From JABDMH01 sp965223105 (GTDB lineage Bacteria > Bacteroidota > Bacteroidia > Chitinophagales > Saprospiraceae), in assembly GCA_965223105.1 (NCBI GenBank), contig OZ244987.1, forward strand, positions 7,006,001 to 7,070,000: 64,000 nt of DNA. Direction: 5' to 3'. Below the pieces are notes generated by a model. The model saw only the letters and a program-made list of their open reading frames with translations. It was not told the origin of the DNA and did no database searches. Numbering within the stretch: position 1 is the first letter of the stretch; the number at the start of each line of letters is the position of its first letter. Shown piece by piece: positions 38,228 through 47,938 of this stretch. Both the position numbers and the translations under genes were made by a program.

Positions 38228-39062
38228 CGTGAAGGTAGACCATGGTAGTCGCTAAATGAGCATGGCCTAATAAAGACTTAAGGGTGTCAATGTCCATTCC
38301 GAATTCAAGCAAATGAGTAGCATAACTATGTCGTAATGTATGTACACAGGCCTGCTTTTTGATGTTGCTGGCTTTGAGTGCTTCCTTCATTGCCCACTGC
38401 ACTCCTCGTGCTGACAATGGACTATTCAAGCTCTTTCCATTAAAAACGTATTTTCTTGGCTCATAGGCCCGGAAGTATTTTTTAAGACCTTTAGCCATTA
38501 GTGGACTAAGTGGGACATATCGCTCCTTTCGATACTTGGTTTTGCGAATGTGGATTTGCATTCGATCAAAGTCGACATCCCTTTGTTGGAGATTACGAAC
38601 CTCCATTTGTCTGAGTCCACAGGAATAGATTAAGCTCAATGGCACTCGATGCTTTAGCATCTTCCCGGCCTTAAAAAGCCTGCGACACTCATCCTTACTC
38701 AGTACAACTGGCAAAGGAGCTTCTCTTTTGAGGCTAGGCAACCTGATGGCCTTGTCTTCCTTGTGATACATTCGAAACAGGTATCTCAAACCGTAGACTG
38801 TATGCTTGAAATAGCTCTTTGAGGGAGACTCTCCCTTGACAAGATCAAACAAATAGCCGTTAATCTGTTCCTCCTCCAAGTTCACTGCCGGTTGTCCAAA
38901 ATGCAAACTTATCTTGGCGATGCATCGACCGTAATTGCCGAGTGTAGACTCAGAAAGTCCTCCAAGTGTTACTTTTTGTTCTAACTTAGTGTACATGGTT
39001 GAAAATCCCTCAACCTCGTTTTTTGCCCTATCGATGATAGTGGCTCTCTTTCTTTTTTCCAT
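38160..39062 (-). CDS. Tyrosine recombinase of IS91-like element B
   Basis: 300 aa, same as in element A apart from Pro in HRVPLSL; catalytic Arg, HxxRH and Tyr present. Overlaps the HUH gene start. Confidence 0.92.
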   Translation of the reverse strand: MEKRKRATIIDRAKNEVEGFSTMYTKLEQKVTLGGLSESTLGNYGRCIAKISLHFGQPAVNLEEEQINGYLFDLVKGESPSKSYFKHTVYGLRYLFRMYHKEDKAIRLPSLKREAPLPVVLSKDECRRLFKAGKMLKHRVPLSLIYSCGLRQMEVRNLQQRDVDFDRMQIHIRKTKYRKERYVPLSPLMAKGLKKYFRAYEPRKYVFNGKSLNSPLSARGVQWAMKEALKASNIKKQACVHTLRHSYATHLLEFGMDIDTLKSLLGHAHLATTMVYLHVARISGTERFSPFDRLYEGLQG

Positions 39063-39436
39063 AACTCTGAAAATTTTTTGGTTACTAATTCTTCCGAGTT
39101 ATGGATTTTTAGTGTTAGATTCAAGACAATGGCAACCATCGCCGATAGGCGATTTAGTTCAACATTGTATAAGAAATAATAGCGGTTTAAGTGATAAAAC
39201 GAAAACATTTTAATAAAACAAAAGTCAGTCGTAAACCGAAAAGTTAGCGTTTCAAAATCCGCTACTATTCTTATACGAGCCCGTTAACACCAATTGATTA
39301 CAAAAAAGATTTATATGAACTAAAATTACATGAACATATTAATGATTAGTAGAATTGAAATTCCTTTCAGCTTATCTTCACTAGATTACAAAGTGTTTGG
39401 TTCTTGTATTTCTTGAAAACCCTTTCAATAAAAAAG

Positions 39437-39997
39437 ATGAAATTATACATCAAATATATGGTCAGTTTGCGATGCAAGATGATGGTAAAACAAGAATTAA
39501 AAAAGCTGGGCATAAATTATGTCGTCATCGATTTGGGCCAGGTTGAAATATTGGAAGATATTACAGAGGAACAACGAGAACAATTAAGTAAAAACTTAAT
39601 GAAATCAGGCTTAGAACTTTTAGAGAATAAAAAGAGCATCCTGATTGAAAAGATAAAAAACGTGATTACTGAAATGATTCATTATTCTGATGTATTACCG
39701 AAAGTGAATTATTCCGACTACATAAGCGAAAAATTAGGTTATGACTACACATATTTAGCCAATACCTTTTCGGAAGTCAAAGGGATGACTATACAACAAT
39801 TCATTATCATTCATAAAATTGAAAGAGTAAAAGAATTGATACTTTATGACGAACTTAGTCTTACTGAGATTTCTTATAAACTTCATTATAGTAGTCCTGC
39901 CCATTTATCCAACCAATTCAAGAAAGTGACCGGTCTCACCCCTTCCTTTTACAAGAAAATGAAACAAAAGCGGAACAAAAATCTGGAAAACATGTGA
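39437..39997 (+). CDS. Small AraC-family regulator
   Basis: 186 aa from ATG 39437, chosen because MKLYIKYMVSLRCK is the conserved start of this short AraC subgroup; the frame could begin at TTG 39404. The C-terminal double helix-turn-helix is clear (YTYLANTFSEVKGMTIQQFI; LTEISYKLHYSSPAHLSNQFKKVTGLTPSFYKK). The N-terminal ~85 residues lack a cupin sensor and fit the membrane-free, stress- or metal-linked type. The 3' end runs directly into the repeated promoter module at 39991, suggesting control of nearby genes. Confidence 0.88.
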   Translation: MKLYIKYMVSLRCKMMVKQELKKLGINYVVIDLGQVEILEDITEEQREQLSKNLMKSGLELLENKKSILIEKIKNVITEMIHYSDVLPKVNYSDYISEKLGYDYTYLANTFSEVKGMTIQQFIIIHKIERVKELILYDELSLTEISYKLHYSSPAHLSNQFKKVTGLTPSFYKKMKQKRNKNLENM

Positions 39998-40075
39998 TAT
40001 GTGTAAATATTTTTCATAAATATGTAATGCTTCAATTGCTAAATCAAGGGATCTTTGTCTTGATAATTGGCATTG
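39991..40075 (+). promoter_or_regulatory. Stress-promoter module, copy 1 (orphan)
   Basis: CATGTGATATGTGTAAATAT, then ATATGTAATGC and, 20 bp on, GGATCTTTG and TTGATAATT. The same order of blocks precedes both csbD-like genes (44298 and 52040). Here no gene starts directly downstream; the desaturase begins at 40294. Bases 40076-40293 show no gene I can support. Confidence 0.6.
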
Positions 40076-40678
40076 CGACGTTTTTACAAGATTAAATTAT
40101 TTCCCTCAATCAATTCTATTGTAGCTTTAGAATGTCCAGAGTCATTAATTTAATTAATGAATTCTTCCTCCCTTTTTTTGGCTTAGTTCTAAGACTCCAT
40201 TGAAAATCAAAGATTCACGACCATAGTTAATTCTGCTGCTGATCAGTAGGTTATTGTTGTGCTCTGGTAATTTTATTAATTAATTATATTATTATGAATG
40301 AAAATTTCGTAAGGTTCAACAACAAAGATGAACCTGAATTCTTCAAAGAATTAAATAAAGAGGTCAACTGCAGATTCCGCTGATGCTGACCCACCATTCC
40401 GGCCATATTGACCCACCCTAAGTGGGGTTAGAAAGATGAGAGAGACAAGGGTTTAAAATTCATGATTTAAAAGTCGTTAAAATCTTTGGATTTGCCATAA
40501 TGATATTGGATTTGACAGCGGTTGGATTTGATCAAAGGATAAGCCACCGATGAGTATGTTTTGGGATTCAGTCAAGGGCAAACAGAAGGAGGCCTTGTGG
40601 CCGACTGTGTTTGTTTATATACCCTTTACTGATTCTCAAAACAGGCCTACATTTGGCTATCCATTGGTTAAATCCCGT

Positions 40679-41413
40679 TTAGTTGTTCTTTCTGAGTGAT
40701 TCTCCTTTGAGTTCAATTCGATGGAACTTGGCGGTTAGTCGATCGAGGATAGCATCGGCCAGTGTACCATCGGCGATGTATTCGTGCCATTTGTTGATGG
40801 GTAACTGAGATGCAATTATGGTTGACCTTTTACCATATCGATCCTCCAAAATTTGTAGCAGCGATAATCTCACCGAGGGTTCCAATGGCTGCAAGCCAAA
40901 GTCATCAAGAACGAGCAAAGGAATCTTCTCAATTTGGTTGTAAACTTTAATAACCGATCCATCAATTTTGGCTAAGGTGAGTTTTTCGACAAAGCGTGTC
41001 ATATTTAAATACAGAACCTTATAGCCCAGTAAACAGGCCTGATGTCCCAAAGCACAGGCTAAGTAAGATTTACCACAACCGGTAGCACCGGTAATCAGAA
41101 TGTTTTCAGCTCGATTGATATAGGAGCAGTCGGCAAATAATGCAAGTTGATCTTTGGAGAGATTACGCTTTTTGGAACATTTAATCTCCTCCAAGCTGGC
41201 AGCATATCTGAGCTTACTAAGCCTAAGGTACATACGCGTTCGTTTAACGATCTTCCACTCTTTTTCCTGTTGAATGAGTTGTGCCAGCATCTGATGTGCC
41301 TCAGGGTGCTGGTGAGAAGGTAGAGCAAGAATAGCTTGATAACTTTTAGCCATTCCTTCTAAGCGCAGCTGCTGCATTTGTTCAAGTGTCGCTTGAGTAT
41401 TCATGATATTCAC
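40679..41413 (-). CDS. istB: IS21-family helper ATPase IstB (copy 2)
   Basis: Identical to the protein at 12576-13310; Walker motifs intact. Confidence 0.93.
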   Translation of the reverse strand: MNIMNTQATLEQMQQLRLEGMAKSYQAILALPSHQHPEAHQMLAQLIQQEKEWKIVKRTRMYLRLSKLRYAASLEEIKCSKKRNLSKDQLALFADCSYINRAENILITGATGCGKSYLACALGHQACLLGYKVLYLNMTRFVEKLTLAKIDGSVIKVYNQIEKIPLLVLDDFGLQPLEPSVRLSLLQILEDRYGKRSTIIASQLPINKWHEYIADGTLADAILDRLTAKFHRIELKGESLRKNN

Positions 41414-41438
41414 ATTTTTGTTTTACTAATTATTACTG

Positions 41439-42995
41439 TTACTGATAGTTTTGAGGGCCACGAATGTTATCGTGCTCAGGAGTGATAAAATCTATTTTGT
41501 TTTGGATCTCAGCTTGATCAAGGCGCAGATCAAGAATGTTTTTAATGATCTTATAGGTGGGTACTGCACCGTTTGACAATGCTCTTTTACAAGCCAACTC
41601 CAGCCGATCTTTGCCGTATTTTTTGGTAAGACTTTGCAGCCCCAAACAGGAGCTAAAAGCTTGTTGGACAAAGATCTTACGCTCCAGTATGCGCTGAGTC
41701 GCTTGTAAAGTGTACTCCCCAATTTTACTGGCCTTGGCCAATATATCCTCAGCTTTCCAACCAAGCTGCTCATGGTAGTGCTGATGATTGGGTGGCATAT
41801 GCTCTGAGATGGTTGACCACATATATTTAGTACGGATCCGTTCATGAGCAGCTACTCGTAGATGGTCATGATAAATCTCAACCAGCTTAAAGCTGTAGCG
41901 CACCTTTACCTTTTTACCTACTAATCGATAGGGGACACTGTAGAAGTGCCGGTCCTCGCCTAACATTATGTGATAATTCTTCTGAACTTTGTATTCAGCG
42001 GTTTTACGAACGATAAATCGAGATGATGGCAAATCGTTCAGGGTACTGTACTCATGGAGTTCGAAAAGATCTCTGCGACTGTAGTCCTTACCGCTCATCT
42101 TCTTTTGATTGAGCTGATCTAGCAAAGGCCGGATCGCCTCATTAATCTGGGCAATACTGAAAAATATTCGGTTCCGTAATTTGGCATAAATCTCTTGGTA
42201 GACAATACGTACACTATTCTCTACACTGGATTTATCTCTCGGTTTACCCACCCGCGCGGTGATCGCAGTAGTTTGGTAATGTTGAGCAAACTCATCCATC
42301 AACTCAGTAAAGGTCGGTTCATACCGGTCCGCCTTGGTCACTGCACTACGCATGTTGTCTACTTTAAGTGCCTGAGGAACACCTCGGTAATATTCCAGAG
42401 CCCGTCCCAATGCTGCTACTAAATGATCTTGTTGTTGATTGGGTACAGCCTCCAAATAGATCATACAGCTGTAGGGAAGTACCGTGATTAACGACTCGCA
42501 ATCGATAACTTCACCCGTCGAATCGTCCACATAACTAAGCTTCTTACCTGCATAGTCAATCTCTAATATTTCACCGGGTTGGTGTTCCATATGCATTACT
42601 ACTTGATGAGCTTTGTGCCACTGATGGAGATGATCACAGAACTGTGAGTACCCATAGCCTTTAGGATCCTGTTCCCGGTACTCTTCCCAGAGAAGTTTTC
42701 TGGTAACTCCTACTTTACTCAATTGCTCTTCGAAATAAGTCATCTGAGCAACCAATGCTTCATAGCGAGGATCATCTTCAATTAATGGACTTAGCACAAT
42801 CTGGCTCAACATCCTATCATCCAGTTCAAGTAATTGGCTAACATCCCCGTCTTGCTCTTCCACCCGTCTCAAGTAGGTTCGTACCGTGTTTCTGGCAATA
42901 CCTGTACGCTTCGATATTTTCCTAATGGACCAGCCCTTCTGTTGGCCTAATAGAATCTTTCTGATCTGAGTCATTGTCTTTGTTTTTCCTGCCAT
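41439..42995 (-). CDS. istA: IS21-family transposase IstA (copy 2)
   Basis: Same as 10994-12550 except Gln in YREQDP. The DDE residues are intact, so either copy could drive transposition. Confidence 0.93.
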   Translation of the reverse strand: MAGKTKTMTQIRKILLGQQKGWSIRKISKRTGIARNTVRTYLRRVEEQDGDVSQLLELDDRMLSQIVLSPLIEDDPRYEALVAQMTYFEEQLSKVGVTRKLLWEEYREQDPKGYGYSQFCDHLHQWHKAHQVVMHMEHQPGEILEIDYAGKKLSYVDDSTGEVIDCESLITVLPYSCMIYLEAVPNQQQDHLVAALGRALEYYRGVPQALKVDNMRSAVTKADRYEPTFTELMDEFAQHYQTTAITARVGKPRDKSSVENSVRIVYQEIYAKLRNRIFFSIAQINEAIRPLLDQLNQKKMSGKDYSRRDLFELHEYSTLNDLPSSRFIVRKTAEYKVQKNYHIMLGEDRHFYSVPYRLVGKKVKVRYSFKLVEIYHDHLRVAAHERIRTKYMWSTISEHMPPNHQHYHEQLGWKAEDILAKASKIGEYTLQATQRILERKIFVQQAFSSCLGLQSLTKKYGKDRLELACKRALSNGAVPTYKIIKNILDLRLDQAEIQNKIDFITPEHDNIRGPQNYQ

Positions 42996-44202
42996 CTCTA
43001 AGCTGCTTTTTTTAGCAACTTAGCTCTTGGCTTCCCTATCTCAGATCTCTCTTTCCGGGGGTGGGTCAATATCACCGGAATGGGTGGGTCAGCTTGACCG
43101 GAATGGGTGGGTCAATATCACTGGAATGGGTGGGTCAATATCGCCGGATTATCCAGTCAACAGATACTTCAAAGAAAATAACCTTTCCAAGTACGCAAAT
43201 CTTAATATGAAGTTCAAGACAGTTTTTATGTTAAGTTTATACATAACACCATTAGTACTGATGCTTACAGGAGTAGTGGCAGCAGCGTGGGGTGTCATTC
43301 TGATGTGGGTTTTAATGGGTTTTGGGATGTCAGGGATAGGGATGTCAGTTATGCACGATGCCAATCATGGATCCTATTCCAGAAATAAAAGCGTAAATAG
43401 TATGCTAGGATTTGTCATCAATTTTATTGGAGGATATCATGTCAATTGGAAAATTCAGCACAATGTGCTCCACCATTCTTTTACCAATGTCCACGGATTT
43501 GATGAAGATATCGACAAAGGCGTGTTTCGTTTATCACCAACTCAGGAGAGAAAGCCCATATTTAGGTTTCAGGCATTTTACGCACCTTTCCTTTATGGAT
43601 TATTGACGATTTATTGGTTTGTGATAAAGGATTTTCAGCAACTGCTCAGATATCATAAAAAGAACCTTTTAACTGCCCAAGGATTAACTTTTAATTCAGC
43701 ATTAGCGCAGATTATATTCCACAAGTCCTGGTATTTACTTTTGTTTCTTGTTTTTCCTTTGGTTATGTTGAATTTGCCCTGGTGGCAAATCTTACTAGGC
43801 TTCCTGATAATGCATTTTATCAGCGGATTGATCTTGGCTCTTATCTTCCAGCCTGCACATGTTATTGAAGATACAGATTTTTATAAAACGGATAGCCACG
43901 GAAATGTTGAAAATAACTGGGCGATTCATCAGATGAAGACCACTTCTAATTTCGCAAATGAAAGTCGAGTCTTTTCTTGGTTGATCGGTGGGCTGAATTA
44001 CCAGATTGAGCATCACTTATTTCCTCATATCTGCCATGTCCACTACCGAAAAATCGCAGGGATTGTAAAGGAAATTGTCGAAAAATATAATGTGCCGTAC
44101 CTTCAACATAAATCATTTGCAGGGGCAATCAAAAGTCACTTTTCTTTGCTTCATCAATTAGGGACTGGGCAATACGATAGAAAGTTGGCAGAGACCTAGC
44201 AG

Positions 44203-44313
44203 CCCTGCCCATTTACCTAATCAATTCAAAAAAGCGGCTGGTTTCGCTCCTTCCTTTAAAAAAAAACGAAACAGAAGAGAAACTGAAATTTGGAAAACAT
44301 GTGATATGTGTAA
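44203..44313 (+). pseudogene. 3' fragment of an AraC regulator gene
   Basis: Encodes SSPAHLPNQFKKAAGFAPSF and a lysine/arginine tail, matching the last ~40 residues of the regulator at 39437-39997. It is fused to the desaturase stop and followed by the same promoter module. Remnant of a duplication that carried regulator end and promoter together. Confidence 0.7.
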
Positions 44314-44385
44314 GTATCTACTTTAGATATGTAATGCATTAGGTGTCAAATAGCTCCATCTTTGCACTGATAATTATTAAATTAT
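44298..44385 (+). promoter_or_regulatory. Stress-promoter module, copy 2 (upstream of csbD-like gene)
   Basis: CATGTGATATGTGTAAGTAT, then GATATGTAATGCATTAGG and a -7-like CATCTTTG (44357-44364) followed by TGATAATT. Matches copy 3 block by block; the ATATGTgTAA half occurs twice and may be an operator. Confidence 0.65.
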
Positions 44386-44399
44386 TAAGTAAATAAAAG

Positions 44400-44615
44400 A
44401 TGAGAGAATCTAAATATAATAATGTACACGCTATGGTTATTGGCAATTGGGATTGGCAGCCCCAAAAACTTAAAGAACAATATGGACAATTGACCCTTGC
44501 AGATGTAACATTTAGACCCGAAAGGGAAAATGATTTGCTTACTCGCATAGGAATCAGGTTGAACAAAACGCTTCCAGAAGTCATGGATGTCCTCAAGAAA
44601 CTAAAACCATTCTAA
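44400..44615 (+). CDS. CsbD-like stress protein
   Basis: 71 aa. IGNWDWQPQKLKEQYGQLTLADVTFRPERENDLLTRI matches the CsbD-like pattern of Bacteroidota (core GNW..Q..KLK..Y..LT..D). Small soluble stress-induced protein of unknown mechanism. 15 bp after the end of the promoter module. Confidence 0.82.
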   Translation: MRESKYNNVHAMVIGNWDWQPQKLKEQYGQLTLADVTFRPERENDLLTRIGIRLNKTLPEVMDVLKKLKPF

Positions 44616-44691
44616 GACACTCTAGTTTTCTATCTGATCGGAAACCATACTTTTTAAGAGATCGTACGATAACGATTTGAAAAGAGAATTG

Positions 44692-44724
44692 AGGGCAGGC
44701 TTTATTAAACCTGTCTTCTTTTTC
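44692..44724 (+). terminator. Rho-independent terminator after the csbD-like gene
   Basis: A stem GGCAGG/CCTGTC (one G-T pair) with an 11-base loop, followed by TTCTTTTTC. Lies 80 bp downstream of the CsbD stop. Confidence 0.6.
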
Positions 44725-44767
44725 TACTCTTTTCAAACTTACTTTTTTCAATAAAAAGGATACGGAA

Positions 44768-45630
44768 ATGAATTACTGCTATATTATTGTTCCCTTAGTT
44801 TTAATCTTTTTAGCTGATATTAGAATTGTCAGGCCTACCCATAAGGGATTAATTGAGCGGTTGGGGAAGTACAAAAAATTAGCTAATCCTGGCTTTCATT
44901 GGATCATACCTGTAATTGACCGGTTGTTTTATGTGAACATAACTGAACAGATGGTAGATGCGGAGCCACAGGAAATAATCACTAATGATAACTTAAATGC
45001 AAGTGTTGGATGCGCAGGTTTATTTCAGAGTAAAATAAGATGAAGAAAGTGTGAAAGGATCGACCTACGATGTTAATAACTATCAAAGGCAGATTGTCAA
45101 TCTGGCCCGAACTACCTTACGTAACATTATTGGCACACTTACTTTAAAATCTGCTAATAGTGAAAGAGGAAAAATTAATACGGAGTTGCATGAAACGCTA
45201 CATAAAGAAACTAAAAGTTGGGGAATCGAAATAATTCGTACCGAATTAAAACAGATTGACCCACCCAGAGATGTACAGGAAACCATGAATAAAGTGGTAA
45301 AAGCGGAAAATAAGAAAATTGCGGCCATTGATTCCGCTACAGCTGCCGAAACTGTAGCCGATGGTATAAAGCGTGCCAAAATAAAAGAGGCAGAAGGATC
45401 AAGAAGAGCGAAAATATTACAAGCGGAAGGTGTAGCCGAAGCCATAAAACTGATCAATGAAGCAGCCGATAGGTATTTTATCGGAAATGCTCAGCTTTTG
45501 AGAAAGCTTGAAGCCCATGGAATTGTCACTTAAAAATACCGCAAAAATCGTCGTACCTACTGGTTCTGACCTGGTTAATATAATTGGTGAAATGGCAGGA
45601 ATCATACCCCTAAACGGCAGGAAGAAATAA
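44768..45630 (+). pseudogene. Stomatin/band-7 (SPFH) membrane protein, multiply broken
   Basis: Frame 1 (44768-45043) has the membrane anchor and RIVRPTHKGLIERLGKYKK; frame 2 (45051-45533) has the SPFH/coiled-coil part (IIRTELKQIDPPRDVQETMNKVVKAE); frame 3 ends IIGEMAGIIPLNGRKK at 45630. Lesions: an extra G near 45010, a TAA where a sense codon is expected near 45041, and an extra C near 45518. Three independent hits make a sequencing artefact unlikely. The intact form would be a ~290-aa membrane scaffold protein. Confidence 0.8.
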
Positions 45631-45659
45631 ATGTATATAATTTTTCAAAATAAAAGATC

Positions 45660-45776
45660 ATGTCAAAAGATAAAGGAAATAGATCAAAGAAAAAAGCGCC
45701 AGCAATGACCAAGAAAGAGAAAAAAGCGGCTAAGCGTGCGAGAAAACACAAAATGAACATCGAAAGTGATGAATAA
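45660..45776 (+). CDS. Small lysine-rich protein, 38 aa
   Basis: ATG 45660 to TAA 45776. Extremely basic (MSKDKGNRSKKKAPAMTKKE...). Resembles short basic proteins often found near stress genes in this phylum; function unknown. Confidence 0.5.
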   Translation: MSKDKGNRSKKKAPAMTKKEKKAAKRARKHKMNIESDE

Positions 45777-45804
45777 CCAGGAAAAGAAAGTTATAACTAT
45801 CGCT

Positions 45805-46606
45805 ATGAAAGGTCCTTGGAAAACTTTAGCTATTTTTAATAATATTGGTTTTCGGTTTGTTCAAACCGTGGGTTTAGATCGGCGCAGGAGAAAGAGGTAT
45901 TGTCATGAATTTTGGTGCAGTTCAAGATTAGGTATTGAATGAAGGAATTCATTTCAGAGTAACAATAATGCAGCGAATTATTAAAATGGATATTAAGATT
46001 CATAAGGTAGTGACTGATGCTGCTTCTGCATCATCTGATCTTCAGGATGTAGCTTTATCCGTTGCGCTCAATTACCACGTTATTCCTGATAAAGCTAATC
46101 TGGTTTATCAGACAATCGGGGTGGAATTTAAAGAACGGATGATAGACCCCGCCATACAGGAAGTAATGAAAGCGGTGTCAGCCCGATATACCGCGGAAGA
46201 ATTGATTACCAAAAGACCCGCAGTAAGTGCGGAAATGCAAGAATCTCTTACCAAAAGATTACTCCTGTCCAATATATCCGTGGACGCATTTTCGATTGTC
46301 TCATTTAGTTTTTCAAAGATATTTACCGACGTGATAGAAGCAAAGCAAACAGCGGAACAGAATGCACTAAAAGCGGAGAGAGATCTCGATAGGATAAAAG
46401 TGGAGGCACAGCAGACGATTGCAGCGGCAACAGCTGAAGCAGAGGCGCTGCGATTGCAAAAAATGAATATTTCACCTGCTCTGATAGAACTTCGAAAAAT
46501 AGAGGCAAATCTCAAAGCAATAGAGAAATGGAATGGTATACTTCCTCAGGTTACAGGTGCTGGTGCGGTGCCATTTATCGGTGTAAGTGATTTAAAGAAA
46601 AATTAA
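45805..46606 (+). pseudogene. Prohibitin-family (SPFH) protein with decayed N-terminus
   Basis: The main frame (45935-46606) covers the SPFH domain and the coiled-coil tail rich in A/E/K (EAKQTAEQNALKAERDLDRI), ending VPFIGVSDLKKN. Upstream remnants of GAGERGIVMNFGAVQ can be read in the same frame before a TAG at about 45929 where Lys is expected, and a hydrophobic anchor lies in another frame from 45805. The start at 45935 (MNEGIHFRV) is therefore a leftover internal Met, and the anchor is lost. Confidence 0.72.
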
Positions 46607-46687
46607 TAAAAGAAATTTGTTTTTCGCATATTACTCTAATTAGCGCTGGCGAATTACCACATAGCAAAATCTCCCAATCTTTTAATT

Positions 46688-47062
46688 ATGGCCGAAATCA
46701 CTTCGAGCAATCACACGAAGAAAAATAAAAAACTCGATAAAGAATCAACTAATATTATCCGGACTATCCAGCGGAACAATGTCCAATTGATTCATATTTC
46801 CGATAACAAGGCTGCAATTTTGTTGAGCCTCAATGCCATTATGCTCACTCTTTTGATCCCTAATGCGATATCGAATATGCATCTTATCCTGGAAAACCTT
46901 CTGTACGTGCCGCTCCTTATTTTAGCTTTCACCAGCTTTTGCACCGTGTGTATTTCCTCTTTTGTTTTGATTCCTCCAAAGTTCCAAAATATGAGGAATG
47001 TTAATGGCAACCATCACACCAAAAATCCGTTTTTAGGAAGAATTTTTTATAAAGCATATTAA
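46688..47062 (+). CDS. DUF5706-like membrane protein (Pycsar-effector related), C-terminus altered
   Basis: 124 aa. TNIIRTIQRNNVQLIHISDNKAAILLSLNAIML followed by two membrane helices matches the DUF5706 family that includes Pycsar effector membrane proteins. No cyclase gene lies nearby, so a defence role is not supported. After HHTKNPFLGRIF the usual C-terminus is missing, and SulP STAS sequence starts within a few bases, indicating a deletion fusion. Confidence 0.65.
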   Translation: MAEITSSNHTKKNKKLDKESTNIIRTIQRNNVQLIHISDNKAAILLSLNAIMLTLLIPNAISNMHLILENLLYVPLLILAFTSFCTVCISSFVLIPPKFQNMRNVNGNHHTKNPFLGRIFYKAY

Positions 47063-47342
47063 AGGGCCATTGTTTTTTGGCTCTACAAGTGAATTTCAAC
47101 AGCTAGTTAAACAAATACCAGATACTGCCTCTGCTATAATTATTAGAATGGGAAGAATGCAGTATATGGATCAATCTGGATTATACGCAATGGAGGATGT
47201 TTTAATTGACTTGGTTAAACAGGGTAAAAAAATCCTTTTAGTAAATATATTTCGGTGCCGGTGAAGAACGTTACCACCAGCCGATAAGAACCGTTACCAC
47301 TTAGGGAGGAGGAAATATGCGACCGGGAGGATAGATAAAGGG

Positions 47343-47867
47343 TTGAGATCTACCTTGGCGAGAAATGGATACCAGATGCCAGGGAGGATAATATGTTGTC
47401 ATTGCAAAAAGGCCACACGAGGGAATCCACGAGTAAAAGGTAAGCAAAAATACTGCGGCACAGCCACGTGTCAGCAGGCTCGCAAGAATGCCTGGGAGCG
47501 AGAGAAGACCAATGGAGATGCAGATTATAGGCAGAAGCGCAAGATTTCAAAGAAGGCTTGGTATGAGAAGGATCACTGTGGAGCGACGTACCAGGCCGAG
47601 TATCGCAAGACGCATCCAGATTACGAAGCAGACAACCGTGAGAGGCAGCGAATGCGCAACCAAAAGTGCAGAAGGGAGTCGGATGCATCAAAGATTGTAA
47701 AGACGGACGCGTTAGGCTCACAAAGTGCTGATAATCAAGGCATATACGTACTATTGCCCTACAGGAAGGAAGCGGACACGATAGAGATTGTAAAGACGGA
47801 CGCGTTATTGGTACAAGTTGTTGAAAAGCAAGTACTTATGAGCACAGGGTATGAAAACAGTAGTTGA
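47343..47867 (+). CDS. Cysteine/arginine-rich transposon protein, 174 aa
   Basis: CCHCKKATRGNPRVKGKQKYCG...CQQARKNAWE forms a short zinc-binding head (CxxC...C...C), followed by a strongly basic middle (residues 60-115) likely to bind DNA. The C-terminal part contains the peptide IVKTDAL twice, encoded by direct repeats. Start uncertain (TTG at 47343). Family seen with IS21-like elements, role unknown. Confidence 0.6.
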   Translation: MRSTLARNGYQMPGRIICCHCKKATRGNPRVKGKQKYCGTATCQQARKNAWEREKTNGDADYRQKRKISKKAWYEKDHCGATYQAEYRKTHPDYEADNRERQRMRNQKCRRESDASKIVKTDALGSQSADNQGIYVLLPYRKEADTIEIVKTDALLVQVVEKQVLMSTGYENSS

Positions 47868-47883
47868 TTGTAAAGACGGACGC
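47692..47883 (+). repeat. Three direct repeats before the ParB-like gene
   Basis: GATTGTAAAGACGGACGCG occurs at about 47693, 47786 and 47865 (spacing 93 and 79). The first two lie inside the 3' end of the preceding gene and extend to GTTA; the third is intergenic, about 55 bp before the ParB-like start. Candidate binding sites for the ParB-like protein. Confidence 0.75.
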
Positions 47884-47938
47884 GATTGTGAGGGGTTTGC
47901 CTGGGGGCTAATTTTGCATAAAGCCAAACCGAAATACA

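Larger units (their letters stand above)
36768..39164 (-). mobile_element. IS91-like element B with its own tyrosine recombinase
   Basis: Same length and ends as element A, with very few differences (one coding change in each gene visible). Its right end GTTCAACA is followed at once by the L'' arm of attC17, the same relative position element A occupies in attC11. Bases 36768-37018 hold no gene. Confidence 0.9.
36755..39291 (+). other. attC17, split by IS91-like element B
   Basis: R'' remnant GGCACACAA (36755-36763) complements GTTGTGTGCC at 34929. After the element come the arms TTGTATAAGAAATAATAGCG and CCGCTACTATTCTTATACGA (one bulge) and R' GTTAACACC at 39283. No matching CAATTGGTGTTAAC was found downstream, so this is the last traceable site of the first block. 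Confidence 0.8.
40369..43155 (-). mobile_element. IS21-like element, copy 2 (2787 bp)
   Basis: Same length and ends as 10834-13620, inverted. Flanked by GTCAAC (40363-40368 and 43156-43161), a 6-bp duplication. The TGACCCACC repeats lie at both ends. Bases 40369-40678 are the non-coding end after istB. Confidence 0.94.
40294..44199 (+). pseudogene. Membrane fatty acid desaturase, split by IS21-like copy 2
   Basis: 25 codons (40294-40368, MNENFVRFNNKDEPEF...) precede the element. Removing it and one GTCAAC duplication continues in frame at 43162 (RYFKENNLSKY) to 44199, 370 aa in all. Three histidine boxes are intact: HDANH, HNVLHH and QIEHH near the C-terminus, the last as in front-end/linoleoyl-CoA-type desaturases without a cytochrome b5 domain. 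Four hydrophobic segments. Would introduce double bonds in membrane lipids, e.g. in cold or other stress. The frame open from 43027 starts inside the IS and could at best give a fused protein. Confidence 0.85.

Noticed and set aside
43027..43155. N-terminal extension of the desaturase frame
   Set aside because: These codons are the inverted-repeat end of the IS21-like element; the true N-terminus is at 40294-40368 on the other side of it.
46688..47062. Active Pycsar defence system
   Set aside because: No pyrimidine cyclase gene nearby, and the effector-like gene is truncated.
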